A stretch of 64,000 nt of DNA, taken from positions 237,255 through 301,254 of the forward strand of contig MU657206.1 of NCBI GenBank assembly GCA_026770575.1, written 5' to 3'. The position numbers and the translations under genes are program-made. The notes under the pieces are model-generated. The model was not told the origin of the DNA, made no database searches, and was given only the letters and a program-made list of their open reading frames with translations. This DNA comes from Pelagophyceae sp. CCMP2097. Lineage: Eukaryota > Sar > Pelagophyceae. Shown here in pieces: positions 32,539 to 42,286 of this stretch (the stretch's first letter is position 1; every line of letters begins with the position of its first letter).

Positions 32539-34779
32539 TCAGGGCGGGTCGATGACGTACGTCTGGACGGTGTGCGCGGGGACGTCTGCCTGGACGATGT
32601 GCGCGGCGTCGATTTCGATGGCAAAGTCGCATGCGACGTCCGCCTCGTTGACGACGACGACGGCGGTGGCGCGGTCGGGCGTCTCGAAGGCGACGGCCAT
32701 GAAGAAGGGCCAGCCGGCGGTGAGGCAGCGGCCGTCGGCGCTGCGCACCTCGCCCGCGTTAGTGTGCGCCCAGCGCGTGGCGTCTTTGTGGGCGCAGTCG
32801 CCCAAGATGACGGGCACGCCCTGCGCCGAAGGCTGATCCGGCGCCGCGACGAGGCACTTGCCCGTTTTGACCTCCTGTAAAGCGCCGTCGTCGGTGAGGG
32901 AGAACTTGCCGACGGCGTCGCCATGGTTTTCGACGGCCCACTGGCAATTGTTCAAAGTCGCGCTCCCGTGCGACGGGTCGTTGCGCTCCGAGATGCACAG
33001 CTGGGCCCACTCGTCCGTCACCGTCGTGTCGTCGAGCTGCATGCGGCCCTGCACCGACGACTTGCCGTCGAACTTCCAGGCTTGGCGCGGCGTCGCGTAC
33101 GACCCGCCGCCCTCGCAGTCGAACAGAGTCAGCTCGAACCCGACGATGGCGCGCGACGGCAGTGCGCGGATCTCGGGGCCGTAGGCGCCCTGGCCGGCGC
33201 CGAGGACGTCGAGCCTGACGCTGCCCTTTGGGAGGTGCTTGGAGAATTGCCCGATGACGTCAAAATAAGATTGAAACTTCACGGCCGAAAAGTTGGCGTC
33301 CACCGCCAAGATGGGCGCGTCGCACTTGTTGCCGAGGTGGTTCGGCCCGCCGACGTGGTCCAGGAGCAAATTCCAGTCGATCCAGCCGCACGACCCGTGC
33401 CAGAGGTCCGAGAGCATGTCGTGGGCGTAGCGCTCCGCGCGCATCAGGCCCGACTCGATCACGCCCGGGCAGTTGCAGCCCTCGCTCGGGAGGAGGAGCG
33501 GCGCGGACTTTAGAGGCAGCGCGTCGAGGACGTCCCTCGCTCGCTTGACGTTAAAATGCGCCACGGCGCCGTCCAGCTTGCGGTTCAGGCTGCCGGCGTA
33601 CCAGTGAAACGCGACGCCGTCGAGGTACTTGGCCGCGTCGACGGGCCGGTCGTACAACGTGCGCGCCCAGTCGACGACATGGTCGCGGTTGTGGTCGAAC
33701 GCGAAGATCTTCATACCCTTGTGGTCCGCCCGCAGCCGCGGCCCGAGGTAGTCCAGCACAAAGTCACGCGTCGCCGAAGCGTTCCAGCGGCACGCCTCCC
33801 AGGGCGCCGAGAATTCCGGCTCATTTTGCACCGTGAAGCCCCAGAGCTGCAGGCCCGCGTCCTTGTACGCCGTCGCAAACTTTGAATAGTAGAGCGCCCA
33901 GGCCTTGTGAGCGCGGTCGCCCCGCAAGAGGCCGTTGGGCTCGGCGGAGTTGAGCACCGACTGCACCTGTAACTTGCCGCGCGGCTCCTTCAACCACTCC
34001 GGGGGCGACCACGGCGACGCGAAGAGCTCGAGGTTGCCGCCGCCCCAGGCGCTCAAAGCCTTCTTGGCGGCGAGCATGAGCGGGATCATGGCCTCGCGGT
34101 CGTGGGCCACCGATGCGTCAAAGTGGGTGAGGTCGTAGTCTCCGGCGACGGGCGCAAAGTCGTACGAGTCGACGCAAAAGTCGCACGAGTTCATGTGGAC
34201 GCGGCCCATCGAGTAGCGCAGGCCGCTCTCGCCGAAGTATGCCTCGATGACTAAAGCCTGCTCCGCGGGGGGCAGCTTGATCCACGTCAGCGCGGCGGCT
34301 TCCGTGAACGCGCCACCAAAGCCCTCGAGCGTCTGCGCGCGCGCGGAAGTGTCGACGCGCACGAAGCCGACGGGCCCGCGCGCGGACGCGCGCAGAGCCG
34401 TGCGCAGCAGCGCCGACACCGTCGGCACGTCGTCGGTGGCCTTGGACCCGCGCGAGCCCGGGTGCGCGGGCACCGACGACACGGCGTTTGCGACGCTCGC
34501 CACGGCGATCTTGCAGCCCTGCCGCGTCTGGGTGCGCTCCGCCGAGGCGTGGCCGCCCTCCCAGAGCTTCGTCTCGTAAAGCCGCACGCTTCGGGCCTCA
34601 GCGACGCCGTCGTGCGAGAGCCAGCAGTCCACGGGCCCAATGCCGCCAAACAAGTGCATGTTACGCGCCGCCGCCACGAGCGCGACGGCGCACACCACCG
34701 CCGCCGCCAGGCCGCCGACCAGACGCGACCGCTTCGCCGGCGCCTTGGCGCCATCCGACCTTGACATCTCTGGCTTCAT
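32539..34779 (-). CDS. GH30 glucosylceramidase-like glycosidase with inserted ricin-type lectin domain
   Basis: One uninterrupted exon of 746 residues. The N-terminus has a basic cytosolic stretch and one helix (LVGGLAAAVVCAVALVAAA). The catalytic barrel is clear: QTLEGFGGAFTEAAALTW, GLRYSMGRVHMNSCDFCV, FASPWSPPEWLKEPRG, acid/base Glu in TVQNEPEF, nucleophile Glu in LLLPSEGCNCPG and WIDWNLLLDHVGGPNH. Between the last barrel-associated strands and the final beta-sandwich strands (MAVAFETPDRATAVVVVNEA) lies a domain of about 130 residues with ricin-B features (LNNCQWAVEN, TGKCLVAAPDQ, GDCAHKDATRWAH, DGRCLTAG). GH30 enzymes of this kind cleave glucosyl residues from sphingolipids. Stops 72 bp from the convergent GMC gene. 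Confidence 0.9.
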   Translation of the reverse strand: MKPEMSRSDGAKAPAKRSRLVGGLAAAVVCAVALVAAARNMHLFGGIGPVDCWLSHDGVAEARSVRLYETKLWEGGHASAERTQTRQGCKIAVASVANAVSSVPAHPGSRGSKATDDVPTVSALLRTALRASARGPVGFVRVDTSARAQTLEGFGGAFTEAAALTWIKLPPAEQALVIEAYFGESGLRYSMGRVHMNSCDFCVDSYDFAPVAGDYDLTHFDASVAHDREAMIPLMLAAKKALSAWGGGNLELFASPWSPPEWLKEPRGKLQVQSVLNSAEPNGLLRGDRAHKAWALYYSKFATAYKDAGLQLWGFTVQNEPEFSAPWEACRWNASATRDFVLDYLGPRLRADHKGMKIFAFDHNRDHVVDWARTLYDRPVDAAKYLDGVAFHWYAGSLNRKLDGAVAHFNVKRARDVLDALPLKSAPLLLPSEGCNCPGVIESGLMRAERYAHDMLSDLWHGSCGWIDWNLLLDHVGGPNHLGNKCDAPILAVDANFSAVKFQSYFDVIGQFSKHLPKGSVRLDVLGAGQGAYGPEIRALPSRAIVGFELTLFDCEGGGSYATPRQAWKFDGKSSVQGRMQLDDTTVTDEWAQLCISERNDPSHGSATLNNCQWAVENHGDAVGKFSLTDDGALQEVKTGKCLVAAPDQPSAQGVPVILGDCAHKDATRWAHTNAGEVRSADGRCLTAGWPFFMAVAFETPDRATAVVVVNEADVACDFAIEIDAAHIVQADVPAHTVQTYVIDPP

Positions 34780-35154
34780 CCGAGCGCTCAGGATCTCATA
34801 TCTGACGCACCTCCAAAAATCGGCCCTTTTCCAGCTTCCTTGCCGCAGTGAGGGCCGTGCAGAGGCGGCCGCCGCAGCGAGACGCTCCCGACACCTCGGG
34901 CTCTGGGACGGCCGGCTCGCTTAAAAAGTTCTGCGGGCCCGGCTCGTGCTCGGAAGCGGCCCGGCGGGGCCGCACCGGCGTCTCCAGGGGCCCGTGCGGG
35001 CGGCCGTGCTGCGACGACGGTCGAAGCTTGCGCCGCGAAGAGCTCTTCTTTGCCGCGAGCCGCGCCTTTGCCGCGTCGGCGGCGCGTCGTCGGTGCGGGA
35101 GCCCGCAGGTGGTTAGGGTTTTCACACACAACAGGGTCACAGGGCCGCGCCGCG
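34780..35154. other. intergenic, no gene seen
   Basis: Lies between the glucosylceramidase start and the kinase stop. It holds the 5' region of the former and the 3' region of the latter. Open frames here lack coding features. Confidence 0.5.
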
Positions 35155-36782
35155 CTAGAGCGTCGTCGCGGCCGTGCCTTGGAGGCCGGCGAGCCAGGGC
35201 AGCTCCAAAGCCTCCTTGGCGGTGGCGCGCTTGGCCGGCTCGTACTCCAAGAGTCGCTTGAGGAAGGCGGAGATGTCGCGCGCCTCGTCCTTGGCGAAGC
35301 CAAAGTTCTCTTCCAGAACGCGCGCGAGGGCGTCGACGCCCTGGAGCGGCGGCGCGATGGCGATGTTGCACAGCTGCGCGCCGTCCCCCGCGAACCACGC
35401 GCGCGCGTTCCTCGTGCCGCGCCGCGCCACGTGCGGCGGGATCGCGCCCAGCAGCTCCACCGCCTGCGCCAGGTGCGACTCGTCCTTGCTAAAGGCCTCG
35501 CCCGCCCGCGGCGACTGCGGGTCGAAGAGCGTCTCGCCCGTGAGCAGCTCGAAGACCAAGCAGCCCACGCTCCAGAGGTCCGCCGCGGGGGTGAACGGCA
35601 AAATGCCCAGGATGCCCTCGGGGCAGCGGTACTCGCGCGTCTGGATATCACGTGCAGACTGGCGGTCGACGTAGAACGCCGTGCCGAGGTCCACGAGCTT
35701 GACGCGGTCTCGGTACGCGGCGCCCGCACGGGCTGGCTCCAGCAAAACGTTCTCCGGCTTGATATCCGTGTGGATCACGCCCACGTCGTCGTGTACAAAG
35801 GCCAAACATTTCAGCAGGCAGGCGGCGATGCCGCGCACCTCGTCGACCTGCAGCACGCCGCGCTCCTGGATGGCGTGCAGTAAGGTCTCGCCCAGCAATT
35901 CAAACACCATGCAGACGTGGTTGCCGTGCGGCCCGGCCACGTAGAAATGCTCCAGCAGCAGCACGACGTCGGACTCGCGCTGCAGGTCTGCGGCCGCGCG
36001 CTGAATGTGCTGGAGGATGTTGATCTCGTTGACGGCGGCGTTCGTGTACTCCGGCGCCGCCTTTTGGATCTTCAGCGCCACCTCGCGCTCGTGCTGCGCG
36101 TCCCAGCAGCACCACACGGTGGAATACACGCCCCAGCCGAGCTTGTGCAGCACCTTGTACCGCTCGTCGTAGACGTCGCCCACGGAGACGGGGTGGTAGC
36201 CGCCCACGACGTAGTCCTCCTCGGGCCTGCGCCGATGCGCTCAAGGGACTTTGCGGGAAGCCCCGACCCACCGGCCGCCGCTCCCCCGGCCGCCGCTCCC
36301 CCGGTCGCGGCGCGCGCAAGGACGCTGGCGAGGGACTCGTTCTCGTCTTCTTCGTCTTCGGCCATCATCTGCGAAGATGCTGCCGGCGCGGCGGCGCGCG
36401 GCGGCGGCGCCGGCGGAAGCGGCGCCGGGTCCTCGAACGCCTCGGCGGCGAGCGTCGCGCGCGGCGATGGCTCGGCGGCGCGCGCGGCCGACGCGTCGTC
36501 GCGCCGCGGCGGCGCCGAAGGGAGCATGGCGACGCCGGACCCGGGCCGCTCCGGGGCGTGCAGCGGGTTGCGCTCGATCTTGCCGTACTGCGAATCCGCC
36601 GGGCGGCCGTCGTGGTGGTGGACGTGCGGCGACTTGCGCACGAGGCATCTGCACAAGAGCGGCACCACGCGTGACAAACAGCTGCGGCGCGGCGCATCGT
36701 CGAGGTCGATGGAATCCAGCAGCAGTCGTTCATTGCCGCTCTCGAACACGCCGTCCACCCTTCGCGAGCCATCCGCACTCAT
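35155..36782 (-). CDS. SR-protein kinase (SRPK family)
   Basis: Two exons (36782-36268, 36226-35155) joined in phase 2 give 528 residues. Splicing yields PEEDYVVGGYHPVSVGDVY, the standard SRPK entry. Kinase motifs: glycine loop KLGWGVYSTVW, catalytic lysine in VALKIQKAA, VIHTDIKPENVLL (HTD in place of HRD, as in SRPKs), DLG instead of DFG in VKLVDLGTAFYV, and DIQTREYRCPEGILG at the activation segment. SRPKs phosphorylate Arg-Ser splicing factors. The spacer insert usual in the SRPK kinase lobe is very short here. The 170-residue N-terminus is disordered. The ATG at 36782 is the first in the frame; MMAEDEEDENES at about 36366 is an alternative start. Confidence 0.9.
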
Positions 36783-37032
36783 CGTGGCCACAGAGCCGCG
36801 CAACCTGCACCCGGTCGACGCCCCTCAGGTCTCCTGCGCAATGGACGGATGGACAAGCTGTGGACAATGCGAGCCCAAAGGTCCGGTAACCCTAGGGTTT
36901 CCGTTAGATATCAACTGCCACCGTGACATTTGAAAGGCCGGAGTCGGAGTGCCGGGTCGCGGCGAGGGCGGCCCACGGCCCGGGCGCAACAGAGGAGGCC
37001 AACCCGCGTCGAGTCGTTCCGAAGGCTTGGGC

Positions 37033-39270
37033 CTAGGCACAAAAATAGGAGCCTTGGCCGCGGTCCGTGGCGTCAGAGCGGAAGCTATTGTCGTCGTCGT
37101 CGAAGAGCGGGGTGGCGATGGACTGAGCCGCGATGGACTGCGGCGTCGCGACGGGCGTCGTCGGCGTGGCGGTCGCCGGGGCGCTGGGCGGCGGCTGCGG
37201 CGCCGAAGCCGCGCGGTCGCGGGAGTCGCGGCGCGTCTGCGCCGACCCGCGTATCGACGCGTCGTGCGGCACGCGCCGCCGCGGCAGCTGCGCGTCCTCG
37301 GCCGCCGCCGCGGCGCAGAGCGGCTCGGCCTCGACGAGGCCGCCGCCGAGCTCGACGAGCTCGACGAGCTCGCCCGCCTTTTCGTCCTCTTGGGCGCCGA
37401 TCCACGGCGACGCGGTGCCGACGTCGATGAAGTAGTCGCCGGCGTCGCCGAAGAATGGCGTCGTGCGCTTGCGCAGGTTGGCCGGCGTCGCCGGCGTGGT
37501 TACTCTCCGCGGGGTATTGGTCGACGAGGCGAAGCGGTTCAGTGAGGGTAGCCGCGTCAGCGCCGAGAACCGCGTGCTCGACGCCGGCGGCGACCCGACG
37601 TAGACCACGGAGCTCGACCGCGTGAACGTCCGCGTGAGCCGGCCCAGCGTCATCTCGTGGAACGCGCCCGCGGCCTGGCCGCAAGCGTCGGGGCCATTTC
37701 CCGGCCCCCTCGGGAGCCATTTCCCGGCCCCCTCGGGAGCCCGGCGCGAGACGCACCGTCTGCACATTGTTGGCCCGGAGCTTGATGCCGTCCCTCCCCT
37801 CGATGCCGTCCGGGGCCGGGCCCGACGCCTAAGAGTCGCTTTGCCACGGCGCGCGGCGGCGGCGGCGGACGCACGGGGAGGGCCTGCTTGCGCCACTCCT
37901 CGACGTCTGCGAGGTGCTCTCGGAGCTGGCCGTACGTGTACGTGTTGAGCTTACACAGCGCGGCGGTCATCAAAACAAAAAAGACCATGTTCAGCACCTC
38001 GGTGACGTGCCACCGGCCCAACAACCCCAGTCTAACGCGGAGGTTGGGCGCGGCGCGGTGGAGGAGGAAGATGACGCTGTTAGAGACGCAGATGATGATC
38101 TGGCACAAAAAGCAAACGTCGAGGTAGACGTCGCAGAGCGTGCGGTAGGGCAGCTTGGGCATATAGTCTGCAATGGTGAGCTTCATCGCAATGTTGGTGA
38201 GGACCAGCGCCACCGCCGTCTCGGACCGCCCCGCGACGTCGTCGACGCGGAACGCGTAGACGCTCAAAGAGAGGACGGCGATGGAGCAGATAGGTAACAT
38301 GATCGTGCGCACGTGCCAGTGACTCTCGCGCTCCACGAGCACGACGATGTGCCTAAACGCGGGATGTCGGATCGCGGCCAAGCCCGCGGGGACCGCGGGA
38401 TCCCACGAGGAATGTCGGATCGCAGCCAAGCCCGCGGTCGTGCGACGGCGCGGGTGCGCGCAGCGCCGAGTAGACTTTGCCCGTCGTCGAGTGGGCCGGG
38501 TTGGTGGCGTAGCAGGCAGTGCAGGAGCCGATGACGCGCCACTCGTGGCGCGCGTGGTGCTCCACCGCGTTTTCGCTCGTCGCCGGCACGAGCTCGAGCT
38601 CGTTGATGGACTTCTTATGCGGCTTGATGCAGATCCGCAGGTTCTGCACGTCAAAGGGAAAGTGGACGAGGCTCATGTTCGGGATGAGCAGCTTGCCTCG
38701 GTAGTACTGCGACAGCTTGACGAGGCCGAGCTTGGGGTCCTTGACCTGGAACTCCCAGTGACTCAACGTCAGATCCGCCTCGTTGGAGATGACCAGCTCC
38801 GGCTGGAAGAGCTGCGGGCCGAGCGGGTCCAGCGCGAAGCCTAGCGCATCGTTGCGGCGGAGCCTCGAAGAAAGAGCCCCGCGCGGGATTCCGCGGCGAG
38901 AAAAAAGCCGACCTTGCGGCATGCCGACGACGGACGGTTCGTCCCAGTAGTAAAAGACCTTGAAGTCGATGGTGAACGTGCAGTTGATCGAGTTGAGGTC
39001 GCGGATGCCGTTGATCTTATAGCCTACGCGAAGGTCGCCGCGTGCCCGCCCGAATGGGCGGCCCCGGGCACTATGCGGCGCGGCGGTGCGGCGTTTGCGG
39101 CCCGGGCCCTCGCGCTCGACGGCGTAAACGCCTCGGCTGCGCGCGGGGGGGCGCGGGGTCGCACCGACGCGGACCTGCTTCGCCTTGGCGCTGATTCGCT
39201 TCTGCTCAATCACTTGGTGGATGGCCGACACCAACTTCTTCTTCTTCGGCCTCAGCGCCGCGTCGTCCAT
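37033..39270 (-). CDS. pentameric ligand-gated ion channel subunit (Cys-loop superfamily, without the Cys pair)
   Basis: Six exons (39270-39165, 39023-38913, 38840-38462, 38352-37875, 37828-37757, 37674-37033) give 595 residues. The extracellular beta-sandwich shows VRVGYKINGIRDLNSINCTF, FYYWDEPSVVG and FQPELVISNEADLTL. The loop that usually holds the paired cysteines is HFPFDVQNLRICIKP: the FPFD motif is present but the disulphide pair is missing, as in prokaryotic members. Four helices follow: HWHVRTIMLPICSIAVLSL (M1), SETAVALVLTNIAMKLTIA (M2, pore), VCFLCQIIICVSNSVIFLL (M3) and VTEVLNMVFFVLMTAALC (M4). An unusually long 230-residue Ser/Ala-rich C-terminal tail comes after M4. No signal peptide is visible in exon 1, so an upstream exon may be missing. 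Intron 3 appears to be GC-AG. Confidence 0.82.
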
Positions 39271-40038
39271 CCTGGAGAAGCGCGCCCCGGGCGCCGGTGA
39301 AGCGCGCGAGGCTGCCACGCGACTCGGAAAAGGTTGCGGACCGATTTGACCCGGGTTTCCGGGATGAGTATCACAATCTTTTGCACAATGCAAAGAGTGC
39401 ATTTGCATCCACAGGTCTTTCGCGAGGACGAGCCTTTCTCGGGCTCGCGACAATTGCCGCCACGCCTCGCGCGCTGGCGCGGCCGCGCCGACGCGCCCCT
39501 GAAAAATCCAAAAGTGATGTCAACTGGGATTGCTTTTCGAACTTTTTGGCTGCCAACGCAGGAATCAGTTCACGTAAGTCACGCTTAAGCGATGCGGACC
39601 TGAACTTTGATGGCCCCGGACGAGGTGTGGGAGGATGATGGCGACTTGCCCGCTGCGCCGCGCCGCAGCCACGCCCCCACTTTGCATCCCGGTGCGATCG
39701 AGCCGCTCGGGGGCATTGAGGTGACGGCGGTGCAACGCCGCAAATCTGACCCGTAAATTGCAGTGTCCTGCTTGTAGTCCGGGCTGTAGGACTGGCGTGC
39801 CGGTTCCCTCTGGGATCTGCATGCGCCACTAGGAGACGGACCCGAATCCCGAACGGGACAGGCAGACCCGCTATAATGACCGCGTCGGCTCGACTGGAAG
39901 CCACTCTTCGAAAAAAACAGATCTAGAGGAAACTTGACCCTTTTTCAGGCCCCGAAGGGGACTGCACCGTTTGATCAACGTCAGTTTACGGTCAGGGCCC
40001 TTCGGGTCCTTTGATTGAAGGATTACTTGGGGCAATTA

Positions 40039-40085
40039 TGTCTGTCTGTCTGTTTGTCCGTCCGTCTGTTTGTCTGTCTGTCCGT
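40039..40085. repeat. TCTG/TCCG microsatellite
   Basis: About twelve imperfect tetranucleotide units of (tctg/tttg/tccg) in a row, visible by eye. It sits in the AT-rich island just left of the tRNA-like sequence. Confidence 0.85.
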
Positions 40086-40140
40086 CGCCGGGTCCATCCG
40101 TGAAGTTCCGTCTACTTTGGGGAAGGAAAAAAACAGCAAC

Positions 40141-40330
40141 TCGGCCGATTTAGCGATTGGTGGTTGATGCGATCGCTAAAATTGGGAGTTGAGGTCGAGC
40201 AGGAGCCTCATTGGAATCATCATAGAAGAAGTTTTTGGTCACAGGTTCGAATCTGGTCGGCCGCAAAAAAAAGAAAAAATAAATAGCTCAATAAGAAATA
40301 AAATAATAAAAATAAAGATAAGGAGGATTT
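40141..40330 (+). repeat. tRNA-like/SINE-like sequence with A-rich tail
   Basis: A perfect RNA polymerase III B box (ggttcgaatc) lies at 40244-40253. An A-box-like tagcgattggtgg lies at 40151-40163. The ends can pair: tcggccg at 40141-40147 against cggccgc at 40258-40264 (six of seven). An A-rich tail of about 60 bases follows immediately. The body (about 124 nt) is too long for an ordinary tRNA, the T stem has one mismatch and no 7-base anticodon loop is evident. A tRNA-derived SINE or decayed tRNA copy fits best. Confidence 0.4.
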
Positions 40331-40664
40331 GAAAGTTCAGCGATTAGTTAAATAATTTCAATTATTTACGTGGGCATTGCAATGGGATTTGGCTGTATCC
40401 TTCGGGTCCTCCGTGTGCCTCCGGCGCGCTCTTGTAATAGAAATGTACACCATAATTAAGCCAATGGGCTCAGGCCAACCAGCGATTTTCTCCAAACCTC
40501 ATTCTAAGGCGATCGCATACTCGATTCGTGGTCTCCGCCCCAAGATACCCCGGCGCACGAAGCAGCGCCCCCAAACTCGGACTTCGTATACTCTCAAGGG
40601 TGAATTTTAATTTCGCGCTGGCAGCCAAAAACTTGAAAGTCGAAACCAACCGGCAGCGCGATCG

Positions 40665-41299
40665 ATGGCCAGCCACGCTTACCACGCCCGCCGCGTCAGC
40701 TCGGCGCCGGTTCAGCGCAAGGTCGAGGCGCCGCCACCGTTGAAGCCGATTCCGCTGGCGGCGTGGCTGAACAGGCAGGCCTCAGACTCGCGAGAGGCGC
40801 GGCTCCAAATTTCCGGCCGCGTGCGACGGCGGGCCTCGGGCGGCGCCGTCGACCGCTCCGACATCGATGGCGGGCAGACGCACCGGCCGAGGTGCGCCGC
40901 TCCCTCTGGGGCACGCCGGACGCACCGCTCGCTCGCCGACGCGGCGGCGCCAGGCTCGACGTCGCGTCCGCGCTCCGGAGTTGGGTCGCGCCCGCGCCCG
41001 CCGGCCACACGCCCCCGCGCCGAGGTGTCGCGAACGCCGAGCCCGCGCCGGCCGTGCGGCGCGGCCGGGTGACGCCGCGCAAGGCCGTGCGCGAGGCGCC
41101 GCCGCCCGCGGCGAAGCGGCCGCGGCTCTCGCCCGAGCCGCCGGCGGCGCCGCGCGCCCTCTGCCGACCGGTCGGCGTCGTCATCGACCTCGATTCTGCG
41201 TTTTCGTCCGACTCTGCGTGGACAAATAGCCCGGGACGACCGTCACCGACGACCCCAGAGGCCATCAACCGGCTCACCGACGCCCTCCCCGGGATGTAA
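40665..41299 (+). CDS. small basic disordered protein, unknown
   Basis: Two exons (40665-40891, 40954-41299) joined in phase 2 give 190 residues. The donor GTGCGC and acceptor GCCAG match the window's usual intron. The product is rich in Arg, Pro and Ala, with short ordered-looking pieces (LKPIPLAAWLNRQASDSRE, LDVASALRSWVAP) and a C-terminal stretch VGVVIDLDSAFSSDSAW before an acidic, Pro/Thr-rich end. The basic patch PAAKRPRLSPEPP looks like a nuclear localisation signal. No family recognised. Confidence 0.5.
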
Positions 41300-41602
41300 A
41301 CACGCGTGCCTCACGCAAGGACCGGAACCCCTCGAAGACGGCGCTCTCGACGATCCTCCGGCGGGTACGCGAGAGAGACCCGGCGCGGCAGTTTGGGGGC
41401 CGCGAATCGATCATGCCCATATTTATGACGAGTCGCATGCGTCGCGCCAGAGGGGGGCGCTTCCTGGGGCGCAGCCCGAGCGTGGTCCTGCCTTTCCTCG
41501 GAAACTAAAAAGAACAAGTGTTTACTGCCTCAGGTATATCGGGCCTCGGGCCTCGCGCCCGTCCGCCGCGGCTCTTCCCGACGTCGTGGTGCGCGGCGGC
41601 GC
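41300..41602. other. intergenic, no gene seen
   Basis: Tail-to-tail spacer between the basic protein gene and the small membrane-protein gene; nothing else supported. Confidence 0.45.
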
Positions 41603-41953
41603 TTATTCCGCCTTGACGGGCGGCGGCGCCGGTTTCGCGGCGCCGGCGGCGGCGCCCGCGGCGCCCGGGGCGCCCGCGGGGCCGGCTTCCGCGCCCTCCA
41701 TCCGTTCCAGCTGGAGCTGGCGCAGCGGCTCCATGAAGACGTACATGCCGCCGACCACGCCGGCGAACGTCGTCAAGACGTAGACCTGCCAGTCGGACGA
41801 GCGCCTAGGGCGCGCGCGTGGCGGCTGGCTCGCGCTCACGCAGAGGGCATGAATTGGCGGCGGCTCGCGGGCAGCGCGCGCGGCGGCGGCGCACCTTCGG
41901 AGCTTGATGGCACCGTGGCCGCCGGTGAACAGCTTGTTCAAGCGCTCCATCAT
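41603..41953 (-). CDS. 86-residue single-pass membrane protein, unknown
   Basis: Two exons (41953-41895, 41804-41603) joined in phase 2. The sequence starts MMERLNKLFTGGHGAIK, continues SSDWQVYVLTTFAGVVGGMY with one hydrophobic helix, and then has a charged PLRQLQLERMEGAEA segment followed by an Ala/Pro/Gly tail. The short basic N-terminus plus a single helix is typical of small mitochondrial inner-membrane subunits, but no named family is evident. The upstream frame is open to 42253, yet splicing and the double ATG favour the short form. Confidence 0.6.
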   Translation of the reverse strand: MMERLNKLFTGGHGAIKLRRCAAAARAAREPPPIHALCVSASQPPRARPRRSSDWQVYVLTTFAGVVGGMYVFMEPLRQLQLERMEGAEAGPAGAPGAAGAAAGAAKPAPPPVKAE

Positions 41954-42286
41954 CGCGCGGGCGTGGCGGCGCGGAGGCTCTGCTTCCTTTTTTTGGAAGT
42001 GTCGCTGAAGACGTTTGGCGACAAGAATCTCATCCGAACGACCGGACCGGACCGTGCCATGCGCCAGTGAGCTCACAGTGAGACTCGGAGCCTCGAGGGT
42101 TCGAGGTGGAAGCGGTAGGGGGGCGGCTTCCGTACTGTAGACGCGGCTCCCGTGGCGCGTCGTCGGAGGGACGGCGCGCCCCCGAGGGCGACGACTGAGG
42201 CATGACGACATATTATTAATCCGACGGTCGCGTCGGCACGGGGGGTTCCGCACTCCTCGGCCGGACGGCGGCGGCTCGGGGGCGGG
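41954..42286. other. intergenic, no gene seen
   Basis: Upstream of the 86-residue protein gene and downstream of the coiled-coil gene, both on the minus strand. No motif identified. Confidence 0.4.

Larger units (their letters stand above)
39271..40664. other. gene-poor, AT-rich island
   Basis: The longest stretch without a supported gene. From about 39900 base composition shifts to much lower GC than the coding parts. It contains the TCTG-type microsatellite (40039-40085) and the tRNA-like element with its A-rich tail (40141-40330). Frames at 39297-39638 (+) and 39371-39904 (-) are open but show no motif, intron logic or composition that would support a gene. Confidence 0.5.

Noticed and set aside
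39297..39904. Overlapping open frames on both strands in the AT-rich island's left part
   Set aside because: No motif, no splice logic, and neither strand stands out in composition.
40141..40264. Functional tRNA gene
   Set aside because: Too long, mismatched T stem and no anticodon loop; kept only as a tRNA-like repeat.
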